Of a stretch of DNA of 64,000 nt, positions 43,471 through 53,085 are shown piece by piece. The DNA is from Neogemmobacter tilapiae (GTDB lineage Bacteria; Pseudomonadota; Alphaproteobacteria; Rhodobacterales; Rhodobacteraceae), in assembly GCF_014652215.1 (NCBI RefSeq), contig NZ_BMYJ01000003.1:124001-188000 (forward strand), written 5' to 3'. The stretch's first letter is position 1, and the number at the start of each line of letters is the position of its first letter. The translations under genes were made by a program, and so were the position numbers. Under the pieces are notes generated by a model. That model searched no databases and was not told the origin of the DNA. It was given only the letters and a program-made list of their open reading frames with translations.

Positions 43471-44138
43471 CCGGGCTGGTGATCTTTGACTTCGATGGGG
43501 TGATTGCCAACAGCGAGATCATCGCTTTGGCCGAATTGCAGGCGATGCTGGCCGAGCATGGGTTAAAGCTGGATCGGGGCCAGATGATCGACCGTTTCTT
43601 GGGCAATTCGCTGGACCGGATCGTGGGGATTCTGGCGGCGGAAACCGGGCGACCGGTGGCGGCGGACTTTCGGGCGCGGTGGTATGACCGCTTGTTCGCG
43701 CGCTATGAGGTGGAATTGCAGCCGGTGGCGGGGATTTCTGAGGTGCTGGATGCGCTGGAAGATCGGGGCACAGATTACTGCATCGCCTCGGGCAGCTCGC
43801 GGCTGCGGCTGTCGGTGTCGATGGGCTGCATCGGCATGGCGGATCGTTTCAAGGACCGGGCCTTTAGCGCCGAGGATGTGCGTTGTGGCAAGCCGGAGCC
43901 GGATTTGATGCTGTATGCGGCGGCGATGCGGGGGGCGATGGTGCCTGATTGTCTGGTGGTCGAGGATGCGACGGCGGGGGTTCTGTCGGCCCGCCGGGCG
44001 GGAATGCGGGCATTGGGTTTTGTCGGCGGCGAGCATCTGGCCCCGGTGCGGGATGGTCAGGCGCAGGCGCTGCGGGCGGCGGGGGCCTTTGATGTGGTCG
44101 CGGACCATGCGCAGACCTTGGAACGTCTGGCGGCCTAG
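43467..44138 (+). CDS. HAD-IA family phosphatase
   Basis: A 223-aa HAD hydrolase. Catalytic D8 and D10 are in VIFDFDGVIANSE, motif II SGSS, motif III lysine in VRCGKPEPD, and motif IV VVEDATAG. This is the beta-phosphoglucomutase/sugar-phosphate phosphatase branch. It is coupled to the SorC regulator (ATGA overlap), so it probably removes phosphate from a sugar or polyol phosphate and may limit toxic build-up. It converges on the Lrp-type gene with a 4-nt overlap. Confidence 0.87.
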   Translation: MTGLVIFDFDGVIANSEIIALAELQAMLAEHGLKLDRGQMIDRFLGNSLDRIVGILAAETGRPVAADFRARWYDRLFARYEVELQPVAGISEVLDALEDRGTDYCIASGSSRLRLSVSMGCIGMADRFKDRAFSAEDVRCGKPEPDLMLYAAAMRGAMVPDCLVVEDATAGVLSARRAGMRALGFVGGEHLAPVRDGQAQALRAAGAFDVVADHAQTLERLAA

Positions 44139-44587
44139 GCTTGATCCTTGACCACCTCCATCGCGACATAGGTGGAGGTGGAGGCGACATGGGGCAGGGC
44201 GGAAATGCGTTCACCCAGCAGGGTGCGATAGCCTTGGATGTCGGCAGTGCGGACTTTCAGCAGATAGTCAAAGCGGCTGGCGATCATGTGGCATTCTTCG
44301 ATTTCCGCAATGCTTTGGACGGCGCGGTTAAATGCCAAAAGGGCGGGGTTGCGGGTGTCTGACAGCTTGACCTCTACAAAGGCCACATGGGCGCGGCCCA
44401 TACGGATGGGGTTCAGCTGGGCGTGATAGCCGGTGATATAGCCTTGGGTTTCGAGTTTGCGGACGCGGGCCTGGGTGGGGGTTTTTGACAAGCCGATGGT
44501 TTCGGCGAGCTCGGCGATGGTCATGCGGCCATCGCGGGAGAGATGTTCCAGAATGGCGCGGTCATAGCTGTCTAGGTCATCTGTCAT
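44135..44587 (-). CDS. putR: Lrp/AsnC family regulator of putA
   Basis: A 150-aa Lrp-family protein: helix-turn-helix about 8-50 (LDSYDRAILEHLSRDGRMTIAELAETIGLSKTPTQARV) and an effector-binding RAM domain (about 65-145) ending VASTSTYVAMEVV. ATG 44587 was chosen as it opens on the DNA-binding domain. It is divergent from putA with 104 bp between. In alphaproteobacteria such a neighbour (PutR) activates putA with proline, and the same is inferred here because this PutA has no DNA-binding domain of its own. Confidence 0.85.
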   Translation of the reverse strand: MTDDLDSYDRAILEHLSRDGRMTIAELAETIGLSKTPTQARVRKLETQGYITGYHAQLNPIRMGRAHVAFVEVKLSDTRNPALLAFNRAVQSIAEIEECHMIASRFDYLLKVRTADIQGYRTLLGERISALPHVASTSTYVAMEVVKDQA

Positions 44588-44655
44588 GTTTTGATCCCCA
44601 ATTTCAGGCGAATAGTCTGTCAGATGGGGTATCTTTAGCCCAATCCACCAAAACC

Positions 44656-44675
44656 TTTGCGCTATTCTGGGCAAA
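44656..44675. promoter_or_regulatory. Inverted repeat in the putR/putA intergenic region
   Basis: TTTGC-N10-GCAAA lies 17 bp before the putA start, in the 104-bp divergent gap. The spacing suits a dimeric Lrp-type regulator, but it may also overlap the ribosome-binding region, so the call is tentative. Confidence 0.3.
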
Positions 44676-44691
44676 AGCAAAGGGGATTCCG

Positions 44692-47600
44692 ATGGACAAA
44701 GCTTGGTCGCAGATCACGATGGCTTCGCTGGCCCCGGAAGCGCCGCTTTTGCGGCAATTGCTGGATGAGGCCCGCTTGGACGGTGCCGCGCGTCAGGCGA
44801 TCACGGCGCAGGGGGCTGATCTGGTGGGACGGATCCGGGCCAGTGCCAAGCCGGGGCTGATGGAGGTCTTTCTGGCGGAATACGGGCTTTCGACGCAAGA
44901 AGGCATTGCCCTGATGTGTCTGGCCGAAGCACTTTTGCGGGTGCCGGATGCGGCGACCATGGATGCTTTGATTGAGGATAAAATTGCGCCCTCGGATTGG
45001 GGACGGCATTTGGGGCAGTCGGCTTCGTCGTTGGTGAACGCCTCGACCTGGGCCCTGATGCTGACGGGCAAGGTGCTGGACGACACGCCGCCGGGCATCG
45101 CGGGGCATTTGCGGGGGGCGTTGAAGCGGCTGGGAGAGCCTGTGATCCGGGCCGCCGTGGGGCGGGCGATGCGGGAAATGGGCGGGCAGTTTGTGCTGGG
45201 GGAAACCATCAGCGCCGCGATGAAGCGGGCGCGCGAGCTGGAGGCGAAGGGCTACAGCTATTCCTATGACATGCTGGGCGAGGCGGCGCGGACAGAGGAC
45301 GACGCGCGGCGCTATCATCTGGCCTATGGGCAGGCGATCACGGCGATTGCGGGGGCGGCGAAGGGGGGGGATATCCGGGAAAATCCGGGGATTTCGGTAA
45401 AGCTGTCGGCGCTGCATCCGCGCTATGAATGGGCGAAACGCGACAGGGTGATGGCGGAGCTGGTGCCGCGTCTGCGCGCCTTGGCGGGACTGGCGCGGTC
45501 GGCGGGGATTGGGCTGAATGTGGACGCGGAAGAGGCGGATCGGCTGGTGCTGTCGCTGGAGGTGATCAAGGCGGCGCTGCAAGATCCGGGGCTGGCGGGC
45601 TGGGATGGTTTTGGCGTGGTGGTGCAGGCCTATGGTCGGCGGGCGGGGGCGGTGATCGACTGGCTGCATGGGCTGGCGGGGGATTTGGACCGCCGGATCA
45701 TGGTGCGGCTGGTGAAGGGTGCGTATTGGGACGCCGAGGTGAAACGGGCGCAGGTGCTGGGCCTTGCGGATTTCCCGGTGTTCACGCGGAAAGAGGCGAC
45801 GGATGTGTCCTATATCGCCCTGGCGCGAAAGCTGCTGGGGATGACCGACCGGATTTACCCGCAGTTTGCCACGCACAACGCGCATACGGTGGCGGCGGTG
45901 CTGCATATGGGGCGGGACTTGCCGCGTGAGGCGTTTGAATTCCAGCGCCTGCATGGGATGGGCGAACGGCTGCATGACCTTGTTCTGGGCGACACAGGCC
46001 GCCGCTGCCGAATTTACGCGCCGGTGGGGGCGCATCGGGATTTGCTGGCCTATCTGGTGCGCCGCTTGCTGGAAAATGGCGCCAATTCCAGTTTCGTGAA
46101 CCAGATTGTCGATGAGGAGGTGTCGCCTGCGCAGGTGGCGGCTTGTCCTTTGACGAAGATTGAAGGGTTGGCGCAGGTGGAAAGCCCGGCGATTGTTCGG
46201 GGGCCGGAGTTGTTCGGCGCGCGGCGGAATTCGGCGGGGCTGGATTTGACGGACCTTGGCGATTTGGCGCGGATTGCCGGGCGGGACGTGCCGCCTGTGG
46301 AACTGCCGACCAGCGATGTTGAAGCGGCTTTGGCAGGGGTTAAGCCGTGGCATGCGCCGGGCCGGGGCGAGGTGCTGCGCCGGGCCGCGGATTTGTATGA
46401 GGCGAACCTGGGGCCGATCCTAGCGCTTTTGGCGCGAGAAGGTGGAAAGACCCTGCCCGATGCGGTGGGGGAACTGCGCGAGGCGGTGGATTTCCTGCGC
46501 TATTATGCCGATGGGGCGGGAGGCCGCGCGCGGGGGGTTTTCGCCTGCATCAGCCCTTGGAACTTTCCTTTGGCGATCTTTACCGGGCAAATCGCGGCGG
46601 CTTTGGCGATGGGCAATGGGGTGATTGCAAAGCCTGCACCGCAAACACCGCTGATTGCCAAGCTGGCGGTGGACCTGCTGCATCAGGCCGGGGTTCCCGA
46701 GGACGCGCTGTGGTTCATTCCGGGCGGGCCAGCGGTGGGGGCGGCTTTGGTGGGGGATGCTCGGCTGGATGGCGTGGTTTTCACAGGGTCCACGGCGACC
46801 GCCCGCAAAATTCAGGCGACGATGGCGGCGACGGGCAACCCTTGCGCGCCCTTGATCGCGGAAACGGGGGGGCTGAACGCGATGATCGTGGACAGCACGG
46901 CCCTGCCGGAACAGGCGGTGCGGGATATTCTGGCATCCGCCTTTCAGTCGGCGGGGCAAAGGTGTTCCGCCTTGCGCTGTCTGTATGTGCAAGAGGATGT
47001 GGCGGAAACCATCGAACATATGCTGCTGGGCGCGATGCGGGAATTGCAACTGGGCGATCCTTGGGCATTGTCCACCGACATAGGCCCTGTCATCGACGCC
47101 CCCGCCAAGGCCAAGATTGACGCGCATGTTGCGAAGGCCAAGGCCGAGGGGCGGTTGTTGTTTCAGCTTGCCGCACCCGAGGGCCTTTTCGTCGGGCCAG
47201 CGGTCATTCGCGTGAAGGGGATTGCCGAGATGGCCGAGGAGATCTTTGGCCCTGTCTTGCACATCGCCCGCTATAAATCAGGCGATCTGGCCAAGGTCGT
47301 CGCGGCGATCAACGCCACAGGCTATGGGCTGACGATGGGCCTGCACAGCCGCATTGATGACCGGGTGCAATCGGTCGTGGAAACCGCACATGTCGGCAAC
47401 CTGTATGTCAATCGCAATCAGATTGGCGCGGTGGTGGGGTCGCAGCCTTTTGGCGGTGAGGGGCTTTCGGGCACCGGGCCCAAGGCGGGCGGGCCTTTGT
47501 ATGCCGCCCGCTTCTGTCAGGGCGGGGCGACGCTGCCGCCCGGCACCTATGACCTGCCCGGCCCCACGGGGGAATCGAACCGCCTGACGTTGACGCCGCG

Positions 47601-47931
47601 TTTGCCCGTACTGTGCCTTGGGCCCGGTGATGCGACGGCCCAGCAGCAGGCGCAGGCGATCCGCGCCTTGGGGGGTCTGGCCGAAATTGCACCGGACCTT
47701 GACCCAAAGGCGCTGATCACACGGCAGGGCATCAGTGGCGTGATGCTTTGGGCTGACCCCGAAACTGCCCGTCCCTTTGCCCGCGCCTTGGCCGAAAGGC
47801 CCGGTGCAATCCTGCCCCTGATCGGCGGAATGCCCGATTCGGCCCATGCGCTAAGCGAGCGCCACACATGCATCGACACCACGGCGGCGGGGGGAAATGC
47901 CCAGCTTCTGGCGCAGGTCAGCAAGGATTGA
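44692..47931 (+). CDS. putA: Bifunctional proline dehydrogenase / L-glutamate gamma-semialdehyde dehydrogenase
   Basis: A 1079-aa enzyme oxidising proline to glutamate. The FAD proline dehydrogenase barrel (about 100-450) carries GYSYSYDMLGEAART, VKGAYWDAEVKRAQ and the FATHNAHT strand. The aldehyde dehydrogenase domain (about 480-950) has E724 (ETGGLNAM) and catalytic C758 (AGQRCSALR). About 130 residues follow as a C-terminal domain. No ribbon-helix-helix DNA-binding domain is present, unlike E. coli PutA. ATG 44692 follows AAAGGGG; the longer reading from 44485 crosses the promoter. Likely controlled by the divergent Lrp-type regulator. Confidence 0.94.
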   Translation: MDKAWSQITMASLAPEAPLLRQLLDEARLDGAARQAITAQGADLVGRIRASAKPGLMEVFLAEYGLSTQEGIALMCLAEALLRVPDAATMDALIEDKIAPSDWGRHLGQSASSLVNASTWALMLTGKVLDDTPPGIAGHLRGALKRLGEPVIRAAVGRAMREMGGQFVLGETISAAMKRARELEAKGYSYSYDMLGEAARTEDDARRYHLAYGQAITAIAGAAKGGDIRENPGISVKLSALHPRYEWAKRDRVMAELVPRLRALAGLARSAGIGLNVDAEEADRLVLSLEVIKAALQDPGLAGWDGFGVVVQAYGRRAGAVIDWLHGLAGDLDRRIMVRLVKGAYWDAEVKRAQVLGLADFPVFTRKEATDVSYIALARKLLGMTDRIYPQFATHNAHTVAAVLHMGRDLPREAFEFQRLHGMGERLHDLVLGDTGRRCRIYAPVGAHRDLLAYLVRRLLENGANSSFVNQIVDEEVSPAQVAACPLTKIEGLAQVESPAIVRGPELFGARRNSAGLDLTDLGDLARIAGRDVPPVELPTSDVEAALAGVKPWHAPGRGEVLRRAADLYEANLGPILALLAREGGKTLPDAVGELREAVDFLRYYADGAGGRARGVFACISPWNFPLAIFTGQIAAALAMGNGVIAKPAPQTPLIAKLAVDLLHQAGVPEDALWFIPGGPAVGAALVGDARLDGVVFTGSTATARKIQATMAATGNPCAPLIAETGGLNAMIVDSTALPEQAVRDILASAFQSAGQRCSALRCLYVQEDVAETIEHMLLGAMRELQLGDPWALSTDIGPVIDAPAKAKIDAHVAKAKAEGRLLFQLAAPEGLFVGPAVIRVKGIAEMAEEIFGPVLHIARYKSGDLAKVVAAINATGYGLTMGLHSRIDDRVQSVVETAHVGNLYVNRNQIGAVVGSQPFGGEGLSGTGPKAGGPLYAARFCQGGATLPPGTYDLPGPTGESNRLTLTPRLPVLCLGPGDATAQQQAQAIRALGGLAEIAPDLDPKALITRQGISGVMLWADPETARPFARALAERPGAILPLIGGMPDSAHALSERHTCIDTTAAGGNAQLLAQVSKD

Positions 47932-48012
47932 ACGTTTTCAGGCGCAGCAAGCCTTGACCCTTCCCCCGGGCAGTGACACTTCAACAATCAGCTTGCCCGG
48001 AGGATTGACCCG

Positions 48013-49854
48013 ATGCCCGCCTATCGTTCCCGCACAACCACCCATGGACGCAACATGGCCGGGGCCCGTGGCCTTTGGCGCGCCACAGGCATGAAGGATG
48101 GGGATTTCGGCAAGCCGATCATCGCTGTCGTCAACTCTTTCACCCAGTTCGTGCCGGGCCATGTCCATCTGAAAGACCTGGGCCAACTGGTCGCCCGCGA
48201 AATTGAAGCCGTCGGTGGTGTCGCGAAAGAATTCAACACGATTGCCGTCGATGACGGCATCGCGATGGGCCATGACGGGATGCTGTATTCCCTGCCCTCA
48301 CGCGAATTGATTGCCGACAGCGTGGAATACATGGTCAACGCCCATTGCGCCGATGCGATGGTCTGCATTTCCAACTGCGACAAGATCACCCCCGGTATGC
48401 TGATGGCCGCGATGCGGCTGAACATTCCTGTGGTGTTCGTCTCGGGCGGGCCGATGGAAGCGGGCAAGGCTGTGATCAAGGGCCGCGAAATTGCGCTGGA
48501 TCTGGTCGATGCGATGGTTGTCGCCGCCGACGAAAGCTATACCGACGAAGAAGTCGAAGAGATTGAAAAGGCGGCCTGCCCGACCTGTGGGTCGTGTTCC
48601 GGCATGTTCACCGCGAATTCGATGAACTGCCTGACCGAGGCTTTGGGGCTTTCCCTGCCGGGCAATGGTTCGACGCTGGCAACCCATGATGACCGCAAGC
48701 GGCTGTTCCTTGAGGCGGGGCGTCTGATCGTGGAGATCACCAAGCGGCATTATGAACAGAACGACGACAGTGTTTTGCCGCGCAATGTGGCGAACAAGGC
48801 GGCCTTTGAAAACGCGATGGCCTTGGACATTGCGATGGGCGGTTCGACGAACACCGTGCTGCATATTCTGGCGACGGCGCATGAAGGCGGCATTGATTTC
48901 ACGATGGACGACATCGACCGTCTGTCGCGCAAAGTTCCCTGCCTGTGCAAAGTGGCCCCGGCCAAGCAAGACGTGCATATGGAAGATGTTCACCGGGCCG
49001 GGGGGATCATGTCGATCCTCGGTCAGTTGGACAATGCAGGCCTGTTGAACCGCGATTGCGTGACGGTGCATAGCCCCACAATGGGGGCTGCGCTGGATCA
49101 TTGGGACATCAGCCGGACGAACCACGAAGAGGTGCGGCATTTCTTTATGGCGGCACCGGGTGGTCAGCGTTCGGCCACGGCCTTTAGCCAAATGTCGCGT
49201 TACAAGGTGTTGGATCTGGACCGCGAACATGGGGTGATCCGTTCAGCGAAACATCCTTTCTCGAAAGACGGCGGTCTGGCCGTGCTGAAAGGCAATGTGG
49301 CGCTGGACGGCTGCATCGTGAAAACGGCGGGGGTAGACGAGTCGATCCTTGTCTTTTCCGGCCCGGCGCGGGTGTTTGAAAGCCAGAATGATGCGGTGGC
49401 GGCGATCCTGTCGAACCATATCAAGGCGGGCGATGTTCTGGTCATCCGCTATGAAGGGCCAAAGGGCGGGCCGGGGATGCAGGAGATGCTGTATCCGACC
49501 AGCTATCTGAAATCGAAAGGTCTGGGCAAAGCCTGCGCTTTGTTGACCGACGGGCGTTTCTCGGGTGGCACCTCGGGCCTGTCCATCGGCCATGTCAGCC
49601 CCGAAGCGGCGGCGGGCGGGACGATTGGCTTGGTGCGCGAAGGGGATATGATCGACATCGACATTCCGGGCAGGACGATCAGCGTGCGGGTTTCCGAGGC
49701 CGAGTTGGCGACGCGGCGGGCAGAGCAGGATAAGCTGGGCTGGAAGCCTGCGAAAGTGCGCCCGCGCAAGGTTTCGGCGGCGCTGAAGGCCTATGCGATG
49801 CTGGCGACTTCGGCCGACAAGGGCGCGGTGCGGCAATTGCCGGACGATTTTTAG
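48013..49854 (+). CDS. ilvD: Dihydroxy-acid dehydratase
   Basis: A 613-aa iron-sulfur enzyme of branched-chain amino acid synthesis, dehydrating 2,3-dihydroxy-isovalerate and its homologue. Cluster cysteines are expected in [12 protein letters not shown] and [11 protein letters not shown]. The length and sequence match the E. coli-type IlvD rather than the sugar-acid dehydratase paralogs. GGAGG lies 9 nt before the ATG. It follows putA by 81 bp and ends at a strong terminator. Confidence 0.94.
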   Translation: MPAYRSRTTTHGRNMAGARGLWRATGMKDGDFGKPIIAVVNSFTQFVPGHVHLKDLGQLVAREIEAVGGVAKEFNTIAVDDGIAMGHDGMLYSLPSRELIADSVEYMVNAHCADAMVCISNCDKITPGMLMAAMRLNIPVVFVSGGPMEAGKAVIKGREIALDLVDAMVVAADESYTDEEVEEIEKAACPTCGSCSGMFTANSMNCLTEALGLSLPGNGSTLATHDDRKRLFLEAGRLIVEITKRHYEQNDDSVLPRNVANKAAFENAMALDIAMGGSTNTVLHILATAHEGGIDFTMDDIDRLSRKVPCLCKVAPAKQDVHMEDVHRAGGIMSILGQLDNAGLLNRDCVTVHSPTMGAALDHWDISRTNHEEVRHFFMAAPGGQRSATAFSQMSRYKVLDLDREHGVIRSAKHPFSKDGGLAVLKGNVALDGCIVKTAGVDESILVFSGPARVFESQNDAVAAILSNHIKAGDVLVIRYEGPKGGPGMQEMLYPTSYLKSKGLGKACALLTDGRFSGGTSGLSIGHVSPEAAAGGTIGLVREGDMIDIDIPGRTISVRVSEAELATRRAEQDKLGWKPAKVRPRKVSAALKAYAMLATSADKGAVRQLPDDF

Positions 49855-49858
49855 GGGA

Positions 49859-49880
49859 AAGGGGCGCTTTCGCGCCCCTT
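49859..49880. terminator. Bidirectional hairpin between ilvD and tctA
   Basis: A 9-bp perfect stem AAGGGGCGC/GCGCCCCTT with loop TTTC lies between two convergent genes, five bases after the ilvD stop and one base before the tctA stop. The symmetry, with A-rich and T-rich ends, suits termination in both directions. Confidence 0.7.
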
Positions 49881-49881
49881 G

Positions 49882-51387
49882 TCATTCCGCCTCGGTGAAG
49901 ACCTCATCCCGCTTTTTGCGGATGCTGGGTAGGGTGACGACGACCAGAACCGCGACCATCAGCAACAAAAGCAACAGACTGATCGGACGGGTCACAAACA
50001 CCGTCGGATCGCCCCGGCCCAAAATCATCGCGCGGCGGAGGTTTTCTTCCAGCATCGGCCCCAGAACAAAGCCCAGCAGCAAAGGGGCCGGTTCGCAGCG
50101 CAGTTTGATCAGGCCGTAACCCAACAACCCAAAGAAGGCGACGGTGAACAGGTCATAGACGTTGGAGTTCACCGAATAGACCCCGATGGAACACATCGCC
50201 ATGATGATGGGGAACAGGATGTGATAGGGCACTTTCAGCAGTTTGACCCAAAGCCCGATCAAGGGCAGGTTCAAGACCACCAGCATCAGGTTGCCGATCC
50301 ACATGCTGGCGATGATGCCCCAGAACAATTCGGGTTGTTCGCTGGCGACATTTGGCCCCGGCACGATGCCTTGTATGATCATCGCCCCGATCATCAGGGC
50401 CATCACCGGGTTCGCCGGAATCCCCAGTGTCAGCAATGGAATGAACGAGGTCTGCGCCCCGGCGTTGTTCGCTGATTCCGGCCCCGCCACACCCTCAATC
50501 GCCCCATGGCCAAACTCTTCGGGCGTTTTTGAGATTCGCTTTTCAACGGTATAGGACGCGAAAGACGCCAACACCGCCCCACCCCCCGGCAAAATGCCCA
50601 GAACCGAGCCAATCGCCGTGCCACGGAACATCGGGGCCACCATCCGTTTCAGATCCGCCCGTGAGGGGAACAGGCCCGCCAGTCTGGTGCCCAGAACCGT
50701 CCGATCCTGTTCGCCTTCCAGATTGCGAAGGATTTCGGCAATCCCGAACACCCCCACTGCCAGCGCCACGAAATTCAGCCCTCCGGCAAATTCGGGCATC
50801 CCAAAGGTGAAACGCGGCGTTCCCGTGTAAAGGTCATCCCCCACCAACCCCAGCAACAGGCCCAACACCACCATCGCCAAGGCCTTCAGGATCGACCCAT
50901 GGGCCAAGGCAATGGCCGAAACCAAACCCAGCATCATCAGGCTGAAATATTCGGCCGCTCCGAATTTCAATGCCACCACCGTCAGCGGCGGCGCAAAAAG
51001 GGCCACCAGCAGGGTCGCCACCGAACCCGCAAAGAACGAACCCAGCGCTGCCACCGCCAAGGCCGTTCCCGCCTTGCCCTTGCGCGCCATCTGATAGCCG
51101 TCGATCGCCGTCACCGCCGATGAACTTTCCCCGGGCATGTTGATCAGAATGGCCGTCGTCGACCCGCCATACTGTGCCCCATAATAGATCCCCGCCAGCA
51201 TGATCAGCGAGGACACCGGCTCCAGCTGAAAGGTGATGGGCAAAAGCATGGCAATGGTCGCGGTGGCCCCGATGCCGGGCAGAACGCCGATCAAGGTGCC
51301 CAAGATCACGCCGATCAAGCAAAAGAACAAGTTTTCGGGCGAGGCGGCGGTGGCAAAGCCAAGGCCAAGGTTGGAAATCAGATCCAT
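49882..51387 (-). CDS. tctA: Tripartite tricarboxylate transporter large permease
   Basis: A 501-aa membrane protein of the TctA family with about 12 hydrophobic segments. Family marks are GTLIGVLPGIGATATIAML (about 30-48), YYGAQYGGSTTAILINMPGE, and the repeated second half GILPGGGAVLASFASY. It uses an ion gradient together with TctB and the periplasmic TctC. ATG 51387 is the family start MDLISNLGLGF; upstream codons lie inside tctB. Its start is 13 bp after the tctB stop. Confidence 0.92.
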   Translation of the reverse strand: MDLISNLGLGFATAASPENLFFCLIGVILGTLIGVLPGIGATATIAMLLPITFQLEPVSSLIMLAGIYYGAQYGGSTTAILINMPGESSSAVTAIDGYQMARKGKAGTALAVAALGSFFAGSVATLLVALFAPPLTVVALKFGAAEYFSLMMLGLVSAIALAHGSILKALAMVVLGLLLGLVGDDLYTGTPRFTFGMPEFAGGLNFVALAVGVFGIAEILRNLEGEQDRTVLGTRLAGLFPSRADLKRMVAPMFRGTAIGSVLGILPGGGAVLASFASYTVEKRISKTPEEFGHGAIEGVAGPESANNAGAQTSFIPLLTLGIPANPVMALMIGAMIIQGIVPGPNVASEQPELFWGIIASMWIGNLMLVVLNLPLIGLWVKLLKVPYHILFPIIMAMCSIGVYSVNSNVYDLFTVAFFGLLGYGLIKLRCEPAPLLLGFVLGPMLEENLRRAMILGRGDPTVFVTRPISLLLLLLMVAVLVVVTLPSIRKKRDEVFTEAE

Positions 51388-51400
51388 TTTGGGACGCCTT

Positions 51401-51865
51401 TCAAAGCGGAAGCCAAGGGCCGAAACGGCGGAAGGGCAGGCCAAGGCCATAGGAAAAGACGAGGGTCGAAAAGACCGTGACACCGAAGGCCAAAACCAGG
51501 GCCCATTGCGGTTTCATCTTGAGCGAGGCGAGGCCCGCGATCAGCGTGGTCAGAAAAATGGCAGGTACAAAGCCCAGACCACGCACGGTCAGGCCAAAGA
51601 ACACCGGGGCGGGCAGGATGAACAGCATCCCGCGCCAGGCAAAGCCGCCCATCTCGGTCGCACTGACCTTTTTGAAGGCAATGATCAAGATGGCCAGCCC
51701 CAGCAGGATCAGGACGCCCGACAAGACCAGTGGGAAATAGCCCGGACCCATGCGAAAGGCAGTGCCGAGTTCCATGCCCAGCGATTGCACGCCGAAAAGC
51801 AGGCCGAAAGCGATGAACAAGATGCCCGCCGCAGCATCGGTGCGGTCGGTTTTGGTGGTCGTCAT
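51401..51865 (-). CDS. tctB: Tripartite tricarboxylate transporter small permease
   Basis: A 154-aa protein with four predicted membrane helices (GILFIAFGLLFGV; FPLVLSGVLILLGLAILII; two more near 80-140), the TctB layout. RMGPGYFP is a common TctB loop. It partners TctA. The gap to tctC (58 bp) contains an RNA hairpin. Confidence 0.88.
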   Translation of the reverse strand: MTTTKTDRTDAAAGILFIAFGLLFGVQSLGMELGTAFRMGPGYFPLVLSGVLILLGLAILIIAFKKVSATEMGGFAWRGMLFILPAPVFFGLTVRGLGFVPAIFLTTLIAGLASLKMKPQWALVLAFGVTVFSTLVFSYGLGLPFRRFGPWLPL

Positions 51866-51891
51866 GGGGATCTCCCTTCAAGGGGGGCGAA

Positions 51892-51914
51892 GGGGCAGAC
51901 CAATGGCCCGCCCC
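51892..51914 (-). terminator. RNA hairpin between tctC and tctB
   Basis: On the minus strand GGGGCGGGCC-ATT-GGTCTGCCCC folds into a 10-bp stem with two G-U pairs, starting nine bases after the tctC stop. There is no U-tract, so it may act as an mRNA stabiliser or partial terminator. It matches the place of the hairpins after the other three binding-protein genes. Confidence 0.45.
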
Positions 51915-51923
51915 GCGGCTGGG

Positions 51924-52901
51924 TCAGTCGGCGTAGACGCCAGCGGCCTCGATGATCGGCTTCCAGCGGGCGATTTCACCGTCCAGTTTCGCCTTGAGCG
52001 CAGCCGGCGTTGCATCGGCGGCAGGGGAAGGGGCGGTGCCGAGTTCCGCCAGCTTGGTCGCTATCCCCGGATCGGCGAGCGCAGCTTGCAAGGCTGTGGC
52101 TAGGCGGTCCACTGCTTCGGGCGGGGTGCCTGCTGGGGCGTAAAGCCCGTGCCAGACCGAAACCTCTAGCCCCGGAAAGCCACCTTCGGCGACGGTGGGC
52201 ATGTCGGGGAAGATGTCCAGACGGGCCGGGGTGGTGACGGCATAGCCCTTGATCGTGCCACCCTTTATCTGTTCGGTGGTGTTGGTTGTCTGATCGCACA
52301 TCAGATCAATCTGCCCGCCGATCAGTTCGGTCATGGCCGGACCCGTGCCCTTGTAAGGGACGGTCACGATGGGGGCATCGACCGCCTGCATGAAGAGCAT
52401 ACCGCACAGATGCGAGGCAGCCCCGATCCCGGCATTGGCCATGGTGATCGTGTCGGCGTTTTCCTTGACATAGGCCATCAGCGCCGGGAAATCGGCGGGC
52501 TCCAGATCTTTGCGCGCGACGATGGTCATCGGCACCTCGGTCACCAGACCCACGGGCGCAAAGCCATCGGCGGGGCTGTAGGCGAGGTTGCGGTAAAGCG
52601 TCGCGGATGTCGCCATGCCGATATGGTGCAGCAGAACGGTGTAGCCATCGGCCTCGGCCGCCGCGACCTGACCGGCGCCCAAGGTGCCGCCTGCGCCGCC
52701 GACGTTTTCGACGATGATCTGCTGGCCCAGATCGGCCGACATGCGTTCGGCCACCAGCCGGGCGACGGTGTCGGTTGGCCCGCCTGCGGCAAAGGGCACG
52801 ACCATGGTGATGGAACGGTCGGGATAGTCCTGCGCCAGTGCGGTGGTGGCCATCAGGGTTGCGGCGACGGCAAGGCCGGCGCGCATTGTGGTGAATGCCA
52901 T
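51924..52901 (-). CDS. tctC: Tripartite tricarboxylate transporter substrate-binding protein
   Basis: A 325-aa periplasmic receptor of the TctC/Bug family. The signal peptide ends TTALA before QDYPDR. YPDRSITMVVPFAAGGPTD is the family opening, ENVGGAGGTLGAG the first ligand loop, and NAGIGAASHLCGMLF the second. Bug receptors bind citrate-like or other carboxylates; the ligand here is unknown. It is the first gene of tctCBA, with the dctBD-like regulators just upstream on the same strand. Confidence 0.9.
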   Translation of the reverse strand: MAFTTMRAGLAVAATLMATTALAQDYPDRSITMVVPFAAGGPTDTVARLVAERMSADLGQQIIVENVGGAGGTLGAGQVAAAEADGYTVLLHHIGMATSATLYRNLAYSPADGFAPVGLVTEVPMTIVARKDLEPADFPALMAYVKENADTITMANAGIGAASHLCGMLFMQAVDAPIVTVPYKGTGPAMTELIGGQIDLMCDQTTNTTEQIKGGTIKGYAVTTPARLDIFPDMPTVAEGGFPGLEVSVWHGLYAPAGTPPEAVDRLATALQAALADPGIATKLAELGTAPSPAADATPAALKAKLDGEIARWKPIIEAAGVYAD

Positions 52902-52957
52902 TGTGTCCTCCCAGACAATTTTGCCCGCCGGACTCTCCTCCCAGCGGTTGGCATCAC

Positions 52958-52978
52958 AAAGCGCGCTGGGGGCGCTTT
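52958..52978 (-). promoter_or_regulatory. Hairpin in the tctC leader
   Basis: AAAGCGC-N7-GCGCTTT is a perfect 7-bp inverted repeat, 57 bp before the tctC start and right where the predicted sigma-54 promoter would begin transcription. It could be an operator or a 5' stabilising structure. Confidence 0.35.
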
Positions 52979-52979
52979 A

Positions 52980-52995
52980 CGCAAAGGTCATGCGA
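52980..52995 (-). promoter_or_regulatory. Weak sigma-54-like promoter of tctC
   Basis: On the minus strand TCGCAT-N5-TTGC fits the -24/-12 pattern TGGCAC-N5-TTGC at 8 of 10 positions, with correct spacing. The first G of the -24 GG pair is replaced by C, which usually weakens the site. It is supported mainly by the neighbouring sigma-54 activator gene. Confidence 0.35.
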
Positions 52996-53058
52996 GGGCT
53001 TTCGGTGGATTTCTGGGATGGATTGGGGGGCTTTGCGTCGGAAACGTAACATCGGGGG

Positions 53059-53085
53059 AAAAACGATGGGTGGATTTCCACCCAT
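53059..53085 (-). terminator. Terminator of the dctBD-like operon
   Basis: ATGGGTGGA/TCCACCCAT inverted repeat (53066-53085) is followed on the minus strand by CGTTTTTCC, directly after the response-regulator stop codon. This is a standard Rho-independent terminator shape and separates dctBD from tctCBA. Confidence 0.75.

Noticed and set aside
44662-46353. 563-codon open frame on the minus strand inside putA
   Set aside because: It is antisense to the proline dehydrogenase domain, is rich in Arg, Pro, His and Gln with no family resemblance, and arises from the high third-position GC of putA.
53004-53085. GGTGGATTTC at 53004 and 53069 as tandem upstream activator sites for the DctD-like protein
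   Set aside because: The second copy is one arm of a terminator hairpin followed by a T-run on the minus strand, which explains it better; the first copy alone is too close to the promoter element.
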